A stretch of DNA of 64,000 nt, taken from NCBI GenBank assembly GCA_036365145.1, contig JAEOAD010000029.1:25227001-25291000 (forward strand), given 5' to 3'. The stretch comes from Orientallactaga sibirica (taxonomy: Eukaryota; Chordata; Mammalia; Rodentia; Dipodidae). The position numbers and the translations under genes are program-made. Shown one piece after another: positions 23,816 through 34,327 of the stretch (position 1 is the stretch's first letter; each line of letters begins with the position of its first letter). The notes beneath the pieces were generated by a model that was given only the letters and a program-made list of their open reading frames with translations, had not been told where the DNA came from and made no database searches.

Positions 23816-24261
23816 GTGGTCCAAGTAAATACCCAACCCATAAAGCACACCAACATGGCAGTGATTAAATCAAACCTCATAATTATAACCTCAAATATCA
23901 ATGGTCTTAATTCACCCATCAAAAGACACAAGATAACAGGGTGGATCAGAAAAGAGGATCCTCTATGTGCTGTCTTCAAGAAACCCACCTCACCACTAAA
24001 AACACAAACCTCCTCAGGATGAAAGGATGGAAAATGATATACCAAGCAAATGGAGAGAAGAAACAAGTGGGTATTGTTATATTAATATATTATTAAATAA
24101 ACTTCAAACAAAAAATATAATCAAAAAGAACAAAGAAGGCCACTTCTTATTCATGAAGGGAATGATGCAACATGAAGACATCATAATCATAAGTCTATAT
24201 GCACCAAACACATGTGCACCACAGTTTATAAAACAAAAGCTACTTGACAATAAAACAAAAA
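23816..24261 (+). pseudogene. Outer L1: start of ORF2 endonuclease domain
   Basis: Starts in the inter-ORF spacer; the ORF2 start codon is at 23855 (MAVIKSNLIIITSNINGLNS). Nucleotides after about 23960 switch frame, in which the catalytic QETHL motif is still readable (CAAGAAACCCACCTC). A MKGWKMIYQANG-like segment and ISLYAPNTCAPQFIKQKLL follow. The element stops in mid-domain at 24261 because another L1 is inserted there; it resumes at 31667. 5'-truncated. Confidence 0.85.
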
Positions 24262-24265
24262 TAGG

Positions 24266-25300
24266 GTCTTGGTAGGTTCCTCTGGGTTCCCAGTAGGTTC
24301 CCCTGTGGCTGGCTTGGGGCTGCTTGGTCCCTGTGAACTTGCTGCAGAAGCAGGCCCCTTGCTCTGCCTGCCTGATCAAAGTGCCTCTATTCCTTGATAC
24401 CCTGTGCCAAAGAGTACATGCAGTGAGTGCAGTGTGAGTAGTACAGATCCCTGATCCCTAGGGCTTCTCCCAGTTTCCTAGTCCCAGTAGGTCCTCCTGC
24501 AGCTGGCTTGGTGATGCTTGAACCCTGAGAGCTTGCTGCAAAAGCAGGCCCCTTGCTCTGTTGCGCCCCACGTTGGGCACCAGTTGCCGGTTTTATTTTC
24601 CTCCACCACCGGCAGGTAGAGTGGAAGAGAGAGAGAGCCGGGCCAGCCACTTCTCTCTCGGGGCTGAGTGGGAAGGTGGGTGTCGGCGACTCAAAAAACC
24701 TCCCCAAGCCACCGGGGAAAAGAAAACCACATTGAGCCGGAAGTCCGTCTGGCAGAAATCTCTCTTTATTGTCATGGGAAGGTATTTATATATTTTGAGA
24801 GAGGGTGGGAACAAGGATGAGAGAAAGGTGTAAGGGCCAATATTATTTCACCACGTCAGCAGCAGCTGGGCGGAGGCAGTTTCAGCTTAGGTGCTGAGTC
24901 ACTCCAAGGACAGGTCGCAAAACTCTACTCAGGCTCCAGAAGCTTGACTAGGCCTCACCAGGAGCCAAGTACAGGTAAACTCTGGCTGGGCTCAGAACCA
25001 CTAGGCCTCACACCGGGCAGGGCCCAACATTGCTCCACCTTCCTGATGAAAGTGCCCTTAGCTCTCCATTCCCAGATACCCTGCAACAGAGGTTGCCCAC
25101 AGCAGACAGAGTGAGTAGGTCAAATCCCTGTGCCCAGGGACTCCACCCAGTTTTCTGGTCACTCTAAGTCCCCCTGCATCTGGCTTGTGGATGTCTGGTC
25201 CCTGTGTGGGGGCTGGGAAACAGGCCATTTGCTCTGATATACTAACAAGTCCCTAGATACCAACATCCCTATTCCCCTGAGTCAGAGGGTACACTGGCCA
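24266..25300 (+). promoter_or_regulatory. Tandem 5' UTR monomers of the inner L1
   Basis: A ~205-bp unit repeats about 2.5 times. Shared landmarks are GGCTGGCTTGG...GCTTG, GCAGGCCCCTTGCTCTG, CTGATCAAAGTGCC / CTGATGAAAGTGCC, GATACCCTG and GTGAGTAG. Unit 1 runs about 24281-24485, unit 2 about 24486-25160 (split by the LTR), unit 3 from 25161. Monomeric promoters of this kind are known from mouse and rat L1. This differs from the non-monomeric 5' end of the L1 at 16862. Confidence 0.75.
24559..25029 (-). mobile_element. Solo LTR of an ERVK/betaretrovirus-like element
   Basis: 471 bp bounded by TGTTG and CAACA and flanked by a perfect 6-bp target duplication TTGCTC (24553-24558 and 25030-25035), the size typical of ERVK/IAP-type elements. 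Read on the minus strand it has a TATA-like TATATAAATA (24783-24792) and an AATAAA signal (24765-24770), with a second AATAAA near 24592-24597. It is much richer in G+C than its surroundings. The 18 bases at 24565-24582 (minus strand TGGTGCCCAACGTGGGGC) match a lysine-tRNA primer-binding site and lie inside the LTR, 6 bases from its 3' end. No viral coding sequence remains. Confidence 0.9.
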
Positions 25301-25652
25301 CTGCAGGAGTCAGCCTCTTGACTCTGGGTATCCAGCTTCCTTGAGCCTGGGAATGATGCAACATGATTCCCATATGTAAAAGAGTACATGCAAGTGGAGT
25401 GAATAGTCCAGAGCTCCTATTTCCCCAGGTACCTCTGATGTACCTTCAATCTCCACAATCTGTGCATCTGTGTTTACAACCCCATAGTATACCAATCCAG
25501 TTAACATTTTAAACAGAACACCCTCTGAAGATAGTACAAGGACAAAAACTTGCTTCATCCTCAAAAGAATAAAGTATCTCCCCAAGATGGGTAGACTATA
25601 ATGCATAAAAGCCAAAAAAAAAAGTCAGGAAACTGAGAGATCTCCACCAAGG

Positions 25653-26515
25653 ATGCCTAGTCCTACAATGGAATCTTTCAATGAATTCATTGAGAAATCA
25701 ACAGAAATTCAATCCCAAAATGAAAACACAACCAATGAGACCTGATAAAAAGAATTGCTGAACTGGAAGCAACCCATCAAAAAACCAACAATTGTATCAA
25801 TGAAATTGAACAGAATCATCTCTTCGAGCATTCAGCTTTTGACAGTAGGCTTAACTTGATTGAAGAAAATGTTAGGACCCTCAAACGAGATATGAATTAA
25901 TTGAAGATGAGTCAAGAAATGGAAGATCTTAAAAACCAATTGATTAAGTTTATTGATGGCTTGATCAAATGTGAGAATGAATTCCAGAAAGCATCAAGAA
26001 AATCAAAACTTGAACTGAAACCATACCTCAATAAAGAGTTGGACATGATGCAAAATAACACAACAGAAAAAAAATCAAATAGAGCTTATAAAAACCTCTC
26101 TTGGAAGTTTAATTTATACTTCAAACACATTTTGTACATTTCTTTATCCAGAGATTTCTAGTTTTATACTCTTCCCACATCTATGCCAATTCCACCCTTC
26201 TAGCTCATCTTGCTTTCCCAATACCTGGTTTTCTGTTCCTTCTCTCCAATTTGGAAGAGCTGTATTTTGGCTTATTCAATTTTTTTTCTTAATAAAATAC
26301 AAGAGCCTGTGTATGGGGAACCTCTCTTGAATATCTTACTAACAGAGGGAACTGATACCATAAAATGATCAAACATCCAAATCATGGGTATACCAGGAAA
26401 GGAAATCCAGACCAAAGGCATAGAGAACATATTTAACAAAATTATTGAAGAAAATTTTCCCAATCTCTCAGAAGAGAGGCCCATCCACATACAAGAAGCC
26501 CACAGCTTCTTCAAA
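25653..26515 (+). pseudogene. Inner L1: ORF1 remnant
   Basis: ATG at 25653 gives MPSPTMESFNEFIEKSTEIQ, an ORF1-like start, soon broken by a stop. A leucine-rich coiled coil follows in shifted frames (IAELEATHQKTNN, LNLIEENVRTLKRDM, EMEDLKNQLIKFIDGLI). At 26105-26375 the ORF1 homology is lost: ~270 bp of T-rich sequence I cannot place. It then resumes with IMGIPGKEIQTKGIENIFNK and FPNLSEERPIHIQEAHS, the RRM/C-terminal part. Confidence 0.8.
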
Positions 26516-28168
26516 GAGTTCCCACTGAGATTGAGAACAAGACAGGGTTCCTACTCTCACCAAGGTTCTTTAACATAGTACTAGAAGTCCTAGCCCAAGC
26601 AATAAAAGAGGAGAAAGAAATAAAAGGTATTCAAATTGGAAAGGAAGAAGTCAATTTAGCCATATTTGCAGATGACATGATCCTATACACAAAAGACCCA
26701 AAAGTCTTCATCTCAAAATTTCTAAAGTTGATAAATTCCTTCATTAAATTGTTGGGCTACAAAACCAATGCACAAAAGTGAGCAGACTTTCTATATGCGA
26801 AGGACAAATATACAGAGAAAGAAATCAGTGAGGATGTCCCATGTTCGATAGCAACAAAATAATTAAATATATGGGAATATCACTAACCAAGGATGTGAAA
26901 GACTTACATAATGAAAACATAAAAAACTCAAAAAAAAAAAAATGAGGAGGACTTGAGAAGATGGAAGGCTCTCATGCTCCTGGATAGGTAGAATTAATAT
27001 TGTGAAAATGACAATTCTACCAAAAGCAATATATAGATTTAATGCAATACCAATAAAAATCCCAGCATCATTTGTCACAGAGATAGAAAAAATGATGTCA
27101 AAATTCATATGGAATGGCAGAAGGACTTGGATATCCAAACATATCCTCAGCAAGAAAATCATCTCTGGACATATCACCATACCTGATCTCAAGCTATATT
27201 ACAAAGCCATAGTAACAAAAAAGCATGGTACTAGCATAAGAACAGAATCATAGACCAAATGGAGATGAATTGAATGCTCAGACCTTACATCATGTAACTA
27301 CAGCTACTTCATCTTTGACAAAGGGAGCAATAATGTAGACTGGCAAAAAAAAAAAAAAAAAAAAAAAAAAAACAGCATCTTCAGCAAACTGTGTTGGACA
27401 AATTGTATGGCCATATGTAGAAAGATGAAACTAGATCCACTCATCTTTCCATACAGAAAAATCAAGTCCAAATGGATTGAAAACCTCAATATAAGGTTTG
27501 AAACTCTTCTACTGGAAGAAAATGTAGGAAGCACTCTCCATGATAAGTGTGGGGAAAGACTTCTAAACAAAACCCCAGTAGCCCAGGAAATTAAACAATT
27601 ATTCAACCAAGAGGAACTCATGAAGCTAAAAAGATTTTGCACAGACAAACACACCATAAGTAGAGCCAATAGATTACCCAATGAATGGGAGAAAATCTTC
27701 ACCAGATATAACACTGACTAAATCCAAATATGTAGAACCTACAAAGAACTCAAAAAGCTAAACAATAAAATATCAAATAACCAACTCCAAATGTGGGCCA
27801 GAGAGCTGAATAGAGGGTCCAGTTTTCAGAGGAAGAATTACAAATTGTCAACACACACTTAATAAAATGTTCAACATCCCTAAGTATTAGGAAAATGCAA
27901 ATTAAAACAACCATTAGATGCAACCTTACTCCACTAAGGATGGCAATCATTAAAATTCTCACAGCAACAAATGTTGGCGAGGCTGTGGGAAAGAGGAACC
28001 CTCATCCACTCTTGGTGGAAATGTAAACTTGTACAACGACTATGGAAATCAATTTGGAGAGTCCTCAAAAATATGAACATAGAGCTAATCAACAGACCCA
28101 GTTATTCTCTTACTGGTCATTTATCCTAAATGCTCTGCAACAATACAGAGACATTTTCTCAAACATGT
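26516..28168 (+). pseudogene. Inner L1: ORF2 reverse transcriptase and C-terminal part
   Basis: Begins at the palm (FPLRLRTRQG, then [13 protein letters not shown] near 26665-26705, keeping the catalytic FADD). The thumb and C-terminal region follow: [20 protein letters not shown] at 27008, [18 protein letters not shown] and RFCTDKHTISRANRLPNEWE near 27630-27690. A pure A run of about 30 bases (27344-27372) sits in the coding region. Several frameshifts. Continues at 30045 after the MaLR insertion. Confidence 0.9.
27344..27372 (+). repeat. Poly-A tract inside L1 ORF2
   Basis: About 28 consecutive A within the reverse-transcriptase gene remnant. Confidence 0.95.
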
Positions 28169-28520
28169 TGTTTCAGTCATATTTGTATTGTTGGCAGAAA
28201 TCACCCAACCAAGAGCAGCTTTTGGGGAATAAAAAGCATTTTATTTTGGCTTACAGACTTGAGGGGAAGCTCCATGATGGCAGGAGAAAACTATAGCATG
28301 AGCAGAGGGTGGACATCACCCCATGACAAACATAAAGTGGACAATAGCAAGAGGAGAGTGTGCCAAACACTGGCATGGGACAACTAGCTATAACACCCAT
28401 AAACCCAACCCCAACAACACACCACCTCCAGAAGGCTTTAGTTTCCAATTGCTATCAGCTGGGGAACCTAGCATCCAGAACACCTAAGTGTATGGGGGAC
28501 CCCTGAAACAAACCACCACA
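28169..28520 (-). repeat. 3' LTR of the minus-strand MaLR
   Basis: 352 bp; minus-strand ends TGTGGTGGTTTGTTTCAGGG and GACTGAAACA. Confidence 0.92.
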
Positions 28521-29708
28521 TTCCACCCCAGGCCCCCATAAACAGATAACCATCATGATGTAAAATGTAATCATCCAACATTAAAAGTCCCCATATTTTT
28601 TTTATCAATTCCAATGATATTCATACATCCCCTTAGTTCAAGATCTTTTAACTGAACCATAAAACCAAAAAAATTCCCCCAAAACACATAATGGAACAGA
28701 ATAAATGTTCACACTGCAAAAGAAGGCATTAGGCATAGTAAAGAAATATTCAGCCAATACAAGGTTTAAAACAACCAGGGAACACATCAAACTCTTTAGC
28801 TTCAAGTCCAACACCTCTAGTCAGTGACATATCTCCAAATCCAATGATTCTAACCAGCAAGAAGTCTCTGGAATTACAATTTTTCTCCTCTAGCTATCTA
28901 CTCACAGTCTGGAAAACTACATCTGGAGCCAGCAGCTCTCCTTGGCAACCATCTCATGGTCCCAGCATCTCCACTGTGTTTTCACTGCAAGCCACACTTC
29001 CTACTCATGGCTCCATTGGGTCTCCATTCAGGCATCCAGAAAATATGCTTCACATTGCCTATAGCCCTTTCCAAAATGGAAGACCTTGTTGCAAACTTGA
29101 TGATTTTCTCTTTCCTACATTTCTTATTCAGGGTGCAAATTTCCTAAGCCAGGGGGAACATAAAGCAGACTTTGAAGAACAAGACACTCCTTGAGCACTC
29201 AGGCCCTTCACTCAGGCCCCTTTAAAAGAGTCTACATTCTTCTTGTTGCCTCAGTACAGGTCAGCTGGCCCAATCTCAAAGGCTGTAATCCCTCATACAA
29301 TTGCAACTGAATGTGCAGAAGTTTCAGCCCAAAGATTTCATTTCTGTGTCATATCCCTCTGCTCACATCAGTCTGTATCTATACAATGGAACTCTGCACA
29401 ACTTCTCAGGACATGACCATCACAGCAAGCCTCTCACACAAACTGCTCCAGTCCAGTCCAGTCCAGAAAAAGCTCATTTTCACCCTTATAAGCCAAACCC
29501 CACAGTCCATAGTTCTTATTGCATTCAGGTCATGCAACTCTGACTAGAAGAATCCATCAAGCTGGACTGCTGTACTTACAGCACTGCAAGGTGTCTCTTA
29601 GGCCAAGGTTTCAAATCCTTCCACAAATTTCTTGATAATTAGCTCAAAAAGGCCAAAGCCACACAGTCAGATGTTTAGCAGCAACCCCACTCTCAGTACC
29701 AACATTAC

Positions 29709-30044
29709 TGTTGCAGTCAAGTTCATGTTGCTGGCAGAAATCACCTGACCAAGAGCAGATTTGTGGAAAAAAAGTTTATTTCGGCTTATAGACTCAAGGG
29801 GAAGCTCCATGATGGCAAGGGAAAATGATAGCATAAGCAGAGGGTGGACATTACCCCCTGGCCAACATAAGGTGGAGAATAGCAATAGGAGATTGTGCCA
29901 AACACTGCCAAGGGGAAACACCCATAAGCCTGTCCCCAACAAACACCACCTACAGGAGGCTTTGATTTCCAATTGCCATCTGCTGGGGAACCTAGCATCC
30001 AGAATACCTATGTTTATGGGATACACCTGAATCAAGCCACCACA
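29709..30044 (-). repeat. 5' LTR of the minus-strand MaLR
   Basis: 336 bp; minus-strand ends TGTGGTGGCTTGATTCAGGT and GACTGCAACA. Confidence 0.92.
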
Positions 30045-31666
30045 CATGTTTATAGCTGTTCAATTCATTATAGCTAAGAACTGGAATCAACCCAGATGAT
30101 GAGCACATCATTGGATGAATGGATAATGGGGATGTGGTACATTTATACAATGGAATTCTACTCAGCAGTAAGAAAAAAGTGATACAATGAAATTTGTAGA
30201 AGAATGGACAGACTTGGAACAGATCATACTCAGCAATCTCATGAAATCACAGAAAGACATACTCTGCATGGTGTCATTTATCTGTGGTTCCTAACCTGGA
30301 CTTGATCTAGTTGTTGTCACACCTAATATGCAATTCAAGAACAAGACAATAGGGATGGAAATGTTGGGGGAGGGTCATAAAGGGAATGGTAGGGGGAAAA
30401 CACACATGAAATTAAAACCCAGCTGATACTATAGAAACCTTTATCCTAGCAGATAGCCTAAGAGATATAATCCTCAAAAAGAGGAAGGGGGGAGTATCTG
30501 AAAAGTAGGGCTCTGGTGAGGGTGGTATGAGGCCTATGCTTAAAGAAATTTTTTTCCTGTCTCTGCCTGTAACTCCCAGTATCAGAGTCTGATTACTACC
30601 CACATTGAGCTGTTGATCCGAGAGACTTATGAAGTTTCCAAATCAAGACAGCTTTCTGTCAAAACACTTGATTACCTGCCTGAGACAAAAACCAAGATCT
30701 ATTGCTGAAGACACCATATGCTGCTGACACATAGCACGGAGAGACCTGGATGGAATTCAGAAGAATGCCAGTCCCCAGAGAGTTAGCCTGTCTGGTGCTG
30801 GAAAGTGCTACATGAGCTACTGGGGGAAAATGGCCAACAACGGTCTACGCAACCAGGCGTCTTACCTACTCAGAAGCAAACACCCTGACATGATGTAAAC
30901 ACCAGTGCAACAATGTCACAAAGCCTCAGTGGATAACCAATAGCTTTCTGATTGTCTAAGAGAACCCATATCTTGAATTGGGAACTAGAACAGAATCCTA
31001 TGGAGACAAAGATATGTTCTCCAGTGTCAACCTCTCACTAGTCTTTGGCTAAAAGAGGGGATACATACATCAAATCTCTCTAAATTAATAATGCTTATAA
31101 CATTTAAACTATACTGACTTCACTCTCTGTTAGAGAATCTGCGTTTTCTTTTTCATAAGATAGCAAGACCAGAGGAGATAAACTACCCTTCGCACTTCAG
31201 CCAATCCACAGCTGAATCCACAGAGGAACAGGAAGATCAGCAAGAGTGTGGTTTCCATTCTGTTTCTGATAATCAGTATCAGGCTGTAAAAGACAGACCC
31301 TGAGGAAGCTCAACACCTATCAGATTAGGAATCCAGAGGCTCCTAAGAGCTCATCACTGAAGTAGACTTAAAACTCACCCACCAAGGCTCAGGGGATTTT
31401 ACAGAAGATGGGGCAGAATGATTTTAAAAGCCACAGGTTGAGACATCATTCCTAGTGGCATTCCCTACCCCCCCCCCCAAATAACTGACAACTGCTCCCA
31501 CAACACATAAACTAAAACCCCATGGTGAATACCTACAACCCTAATGACGAGCATCCCCAACAGAATGGGAGCAGGGATGAGGGAAAAGAGGGTACCAACA
31601 CATGATGTATCCATATGAAACATCTTGTTAATAAAAATAGCAGTAAACATTAAAAATGATTAAAAA
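30045..31666 (+). mobile_element. Inner L1: end of ORF2 and long 3' UTR
   Basis: ORF2 resumes with the ATGGAATTCTACTCAGCAGT block typical of the last ~60 codons and ends near 30285. The 3' UTR of ~1.37 kb follows and is colinear with 32345-33590. It ends GGTACCAACACATGATGTAT, CCATATGAAACATC, TTAATAAAAATAG and an A-rich tail (31640-31670). A C run of 10 lies at 31470-31480. Confidence 0.85.
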
Positions 31667-33595
31667 AAAACAAAAAGAAAGAAATACCAACACCATCATA
31701 ATTAGGGACTTCAATATTCCAGAATCATCAACAAGTCATATAAACAGGAAGTCAACAGTGAAATAAGAGAGCTCAACAACACCATAGATCAACTGTACCT
31801 AACAGACATCTACAGAACATTCCACCCCAACTCTACAGAATATGCATTCTTCTCAGCAGCCCATGAAACCTTTTCCAAAATAGATCACATATTAGGCCAT
31901 AAAGCATGCTGTATAAATTCAGGAAAATTGAAGTAACTGCATCATATCAGATCACAATGCTTAAAGATAGGAATTAACACTAAGAGATGCATCAAGAATT
32001 CTATGAAGATTTGGAAACTGAACAACACACTTTTAAACAATGAATGACCTTTGACAAAATTCAACAACACTTTATAATCAAAACACTGCAGAGAATAGGC
32101 ATGATGGGTATATATCTCAACACAATAAAAGCTATATATAAAGCACCTAAGCCTAAATGAAACTTCATGGAGAAAGACTCAAGGAGTTTCCATTGAGATC
32201 AGGAACAAGACAGGGGTGCCACTCTCACCAGTACTCTTCAATGTAATACTAGAAATTCTAGCCCAAGCAAAAATATAGGAGGAAGAAATAAGAAGGATAC
32301 AAATTAGAAAGGAGGAAATCATGTTTGCCCTATTTTCATTAGAGGGAACACCTGAATCAAAGGGGCCTGGAGAGTGTGTGTTAAGACTAACCTTAATTTT
32401 CTCCCATTTCTCCCTCTGTCTCTTTCTTTTCTTTCTCTTATATATTACCTATCTTTTTCTTCCTTCTTTTCCCTTGCTGCTGGCCTATAACTCCCAGTAC
32501 CAGGATGTGCTTAACATCCACAATATGCTGTTGATCAGACGGATCTACAACATTTCCCAAAAGAAGACAAAATTCTGTCAGAGCACTTGATTACCCACCA
32601 AAGGTTAATAAATAAGCCCCTACTGCTGAAGACAACATATGCTGTCTGTACAGAACATGGAGAGACCTGGCTGGAATCTGGAAGAGAGCCAGTCCCCAGA
32701 CAGTTAGCTCATCTAGTACCAGAAGGTGCTACATGAGCTACTGGGTAAAATGGTCAAGATCTGTCCAAGCAACTTGAGGTCTAAGCTACTCAGCTGCAAA
32801 CAACTTGACGTGATGCTCACCCAAGTGCAATAGTGGCACATAGCCATGGTGGGTAGCCAACTACTCTTGAATTGGCTAAGAGATCAACTCACTCAGTGGA
32901 ACGGAACCCATAGCTGGAACTGGGAAAAAAAGACAGAATCATATCCAAATAATGAGTTCTCTCTCCAATATCAAGCTCCCACCATTCTTGGCCTATAATA
33001 GGGCCTACACCTATTAAATTGTCTCTAAACTAATAAAGGTTATCCTACTTATCCAATGCTGACTTCACTCTCCATTGGAGGATTTACTTCTCTTTTTCAG
33101 ATGCACGCAGAACCTGAGGAGAAAATCAGTCCATGGCACCTCACCTCAGCCCCAGCTGAAACCATAGAGTAATTGGGAAAATTAGCAAGAGTGCTGCTTT
33201 CTTGGTTAATCTGCTATCAGCACAAGGGTGAAGGAGATTGACACAGAGAACACTTAACTCCTACTAAACTATATATCCAGAGACACAGAGGCTCTCAAGA
33301 CCTCACCACTGAAGTAGACCTAAAATGATCCCAACATGGCTCAGGGAAATTCATGGAAGAGGGGGTAGAAAGATTGTTACAGCCACAAGTTGGAACATTA
33401 TGCACAGAGACACTGCCTCTTCCCCATAGCTGATGGCTACCCCCACAATGCATGACCCACGATCCCCATGGGGATTACTGGCACCCCCAACTAGGAGGAT
33501 CCCTTCAGAGGGTGGGGCAGGGATGAGGTTAAGGTTAGTACCAACATGTGCTATTTACACATTGAGTATGTACAAAAATAATAAAGAAAAAAGCC
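31667..33595 (+). mobile_element. Outer L1: rest of endonuclease, ORF2 pieces and 3' UTR
   Basis: Resumes the endonuclease interrupted at 24261: NTIIIRDFNIPESSTSHINR, then an LTDIYRTFHPNSTEYAFFSA-like block and SKIDHILGHKA. ORF2 is then collapsed: short pieces of the palm region (LQRIGMMGIYLNTIKAIYK near 32085 and the DQEQDRG-frame palm motif near 32200), then a jump near 32340 directly into the 3' UTR. Large internal deletions. 3' UTR about 32345-33590, same family as the inner L1, ending GGTACCAACATG...AATAATAAAGAAAA. Confidence 0.83.
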
Positions 33596-33762
33596 CAACG
33601 TGGTGGCGCATGCCTTTCATCCTAGCACTCCAGAGGCAGAGGTAGGAGGATCTCTGAGAGTTTGAGGCCACCATGAGACTACATAGTGAATTCAAGGTCA
33701 GCCTGAGGTAGAGTGAGACCCTACCTTGAAAAACCAAAACCAAAAAACCAACAACAACAAAA
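33589..33762 (+). mobile_element. B1 SINE
   Basis: CCCAACGTGGTGGCGCATGC, AGCACTCCAGAGGCAGAGGT, GAGGCCACCATGAGACTACA, AGGTCAGCCTGAGGTAGAGT and GAGACCCTACC, then an AAACC-rich tail. Sits between two L1 3' ends. Confidence 0.93.
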
Positions 33763-33767
33763 ATAAA

Positions 33768-34033
33768 AAATACCCATGATGGCTCATGGAATTTTGTGGA
33801 AGAGAGTGCCGAAAGATTGTAAGAGCCACAGGTTGGGATGTCATGCCTAGATGCAATTCCTTCCCTTAATAATTGACTGCTTCTCCCACAATACATAACC
33901 CACTACCCCATGGGGAATACCAGCAATCCCACTAAGGAGGGCCCCCAGTGAGGTGGGTGTAGGGACGAAGGAAAGGATGATACCAACACATGGTGTGTTC
34001 ATACTAAATATACCTGTAATAAAAAAAAAATCA
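33768..34033 (+). mobile_element. Third L1 3' end, 5'-truncated
   Basis: CCATGATGGCTCATGGAATT through GATACCAACACATGGTGTGT to ACCTGTAATAAAAAAAAA repeats the last ~260 bp of the 3' UTR seen at 31380-31650 and 33335-33590. Confidence 0.88.
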
Positions 34034-34175
34034 ACTACTTGATATGCCACTATGATCATAAAGCACTGTGTGATTGGACAATGTTTCCATGGTGCTGTCA
34101 CTAGCACACTGGAGCTCAATGGGGATTTTATAAGGAAAAGATAACCTCTTCTTCTGAGATAATGTCATCTACATT

Positions 34176-34231
34176 TTTAAAATATTTTATTTAATTAATT
34201 AATTGCAAGCAGACAGATACAGACACACATT

Positions 34232-34277
<46 letters not shown>

Positions 34278-34278
34278 A

Positions 34279-34327
<49 letters not shown>

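Larger units (their letters stand above)
28169..30044 (-). mobile_element. Complete MaLR (ORR1-like) element, minus strand
   Basis: Same layout and length as 18330-20175 but inverted: 5' LTR 29709-30044, internal region, 3' LTR 28169-28520. Perfect target duplications CATGT lie at 28164-28168 and 30045-30049, and L1 ORF2 sequence reads straight across the insertion. After the 5' LTR the internal region starts GTAATGTTGGTACTGAGAGT (minus strand), matching TTGGTACTGA of the other copy. No protein genes. Confidence 0.95.
24262..31666 (+). mobile_element. Inner L1 LINE inserted into the outer L1
   Basis: Contains 5' UTR monomers (24266-25300), an ORF1 remnant (25653-26515), ORF2 reverse-transcriptase and C-terminal regions, a ~1.4-kb 3' UTR and an A tail. 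Direct repeats AAAACAAAAA flank it at 24252-24261 and 31667-31676; A-rich repeats are weak evidence alone, but the outer endonuclease reading resumes exactly across the gap. Two younger insertions split it: an ERVK-type LTR (24559-25029) and a MaLR (28169-30044). ORF1 is joined directly to the ORF2 palm near 26518, so the endonuclease region is deleted. Net length about 5 kb. Inactive. Confidence 0.88.

Noticed and set aside
24387..24833. Several open frames over the LTR, rich in proline, glycine and arginine
   Set aside because: The G+C-rich solo LTR lacks stops by composition; LTRs of this kind do not encode a protein here.
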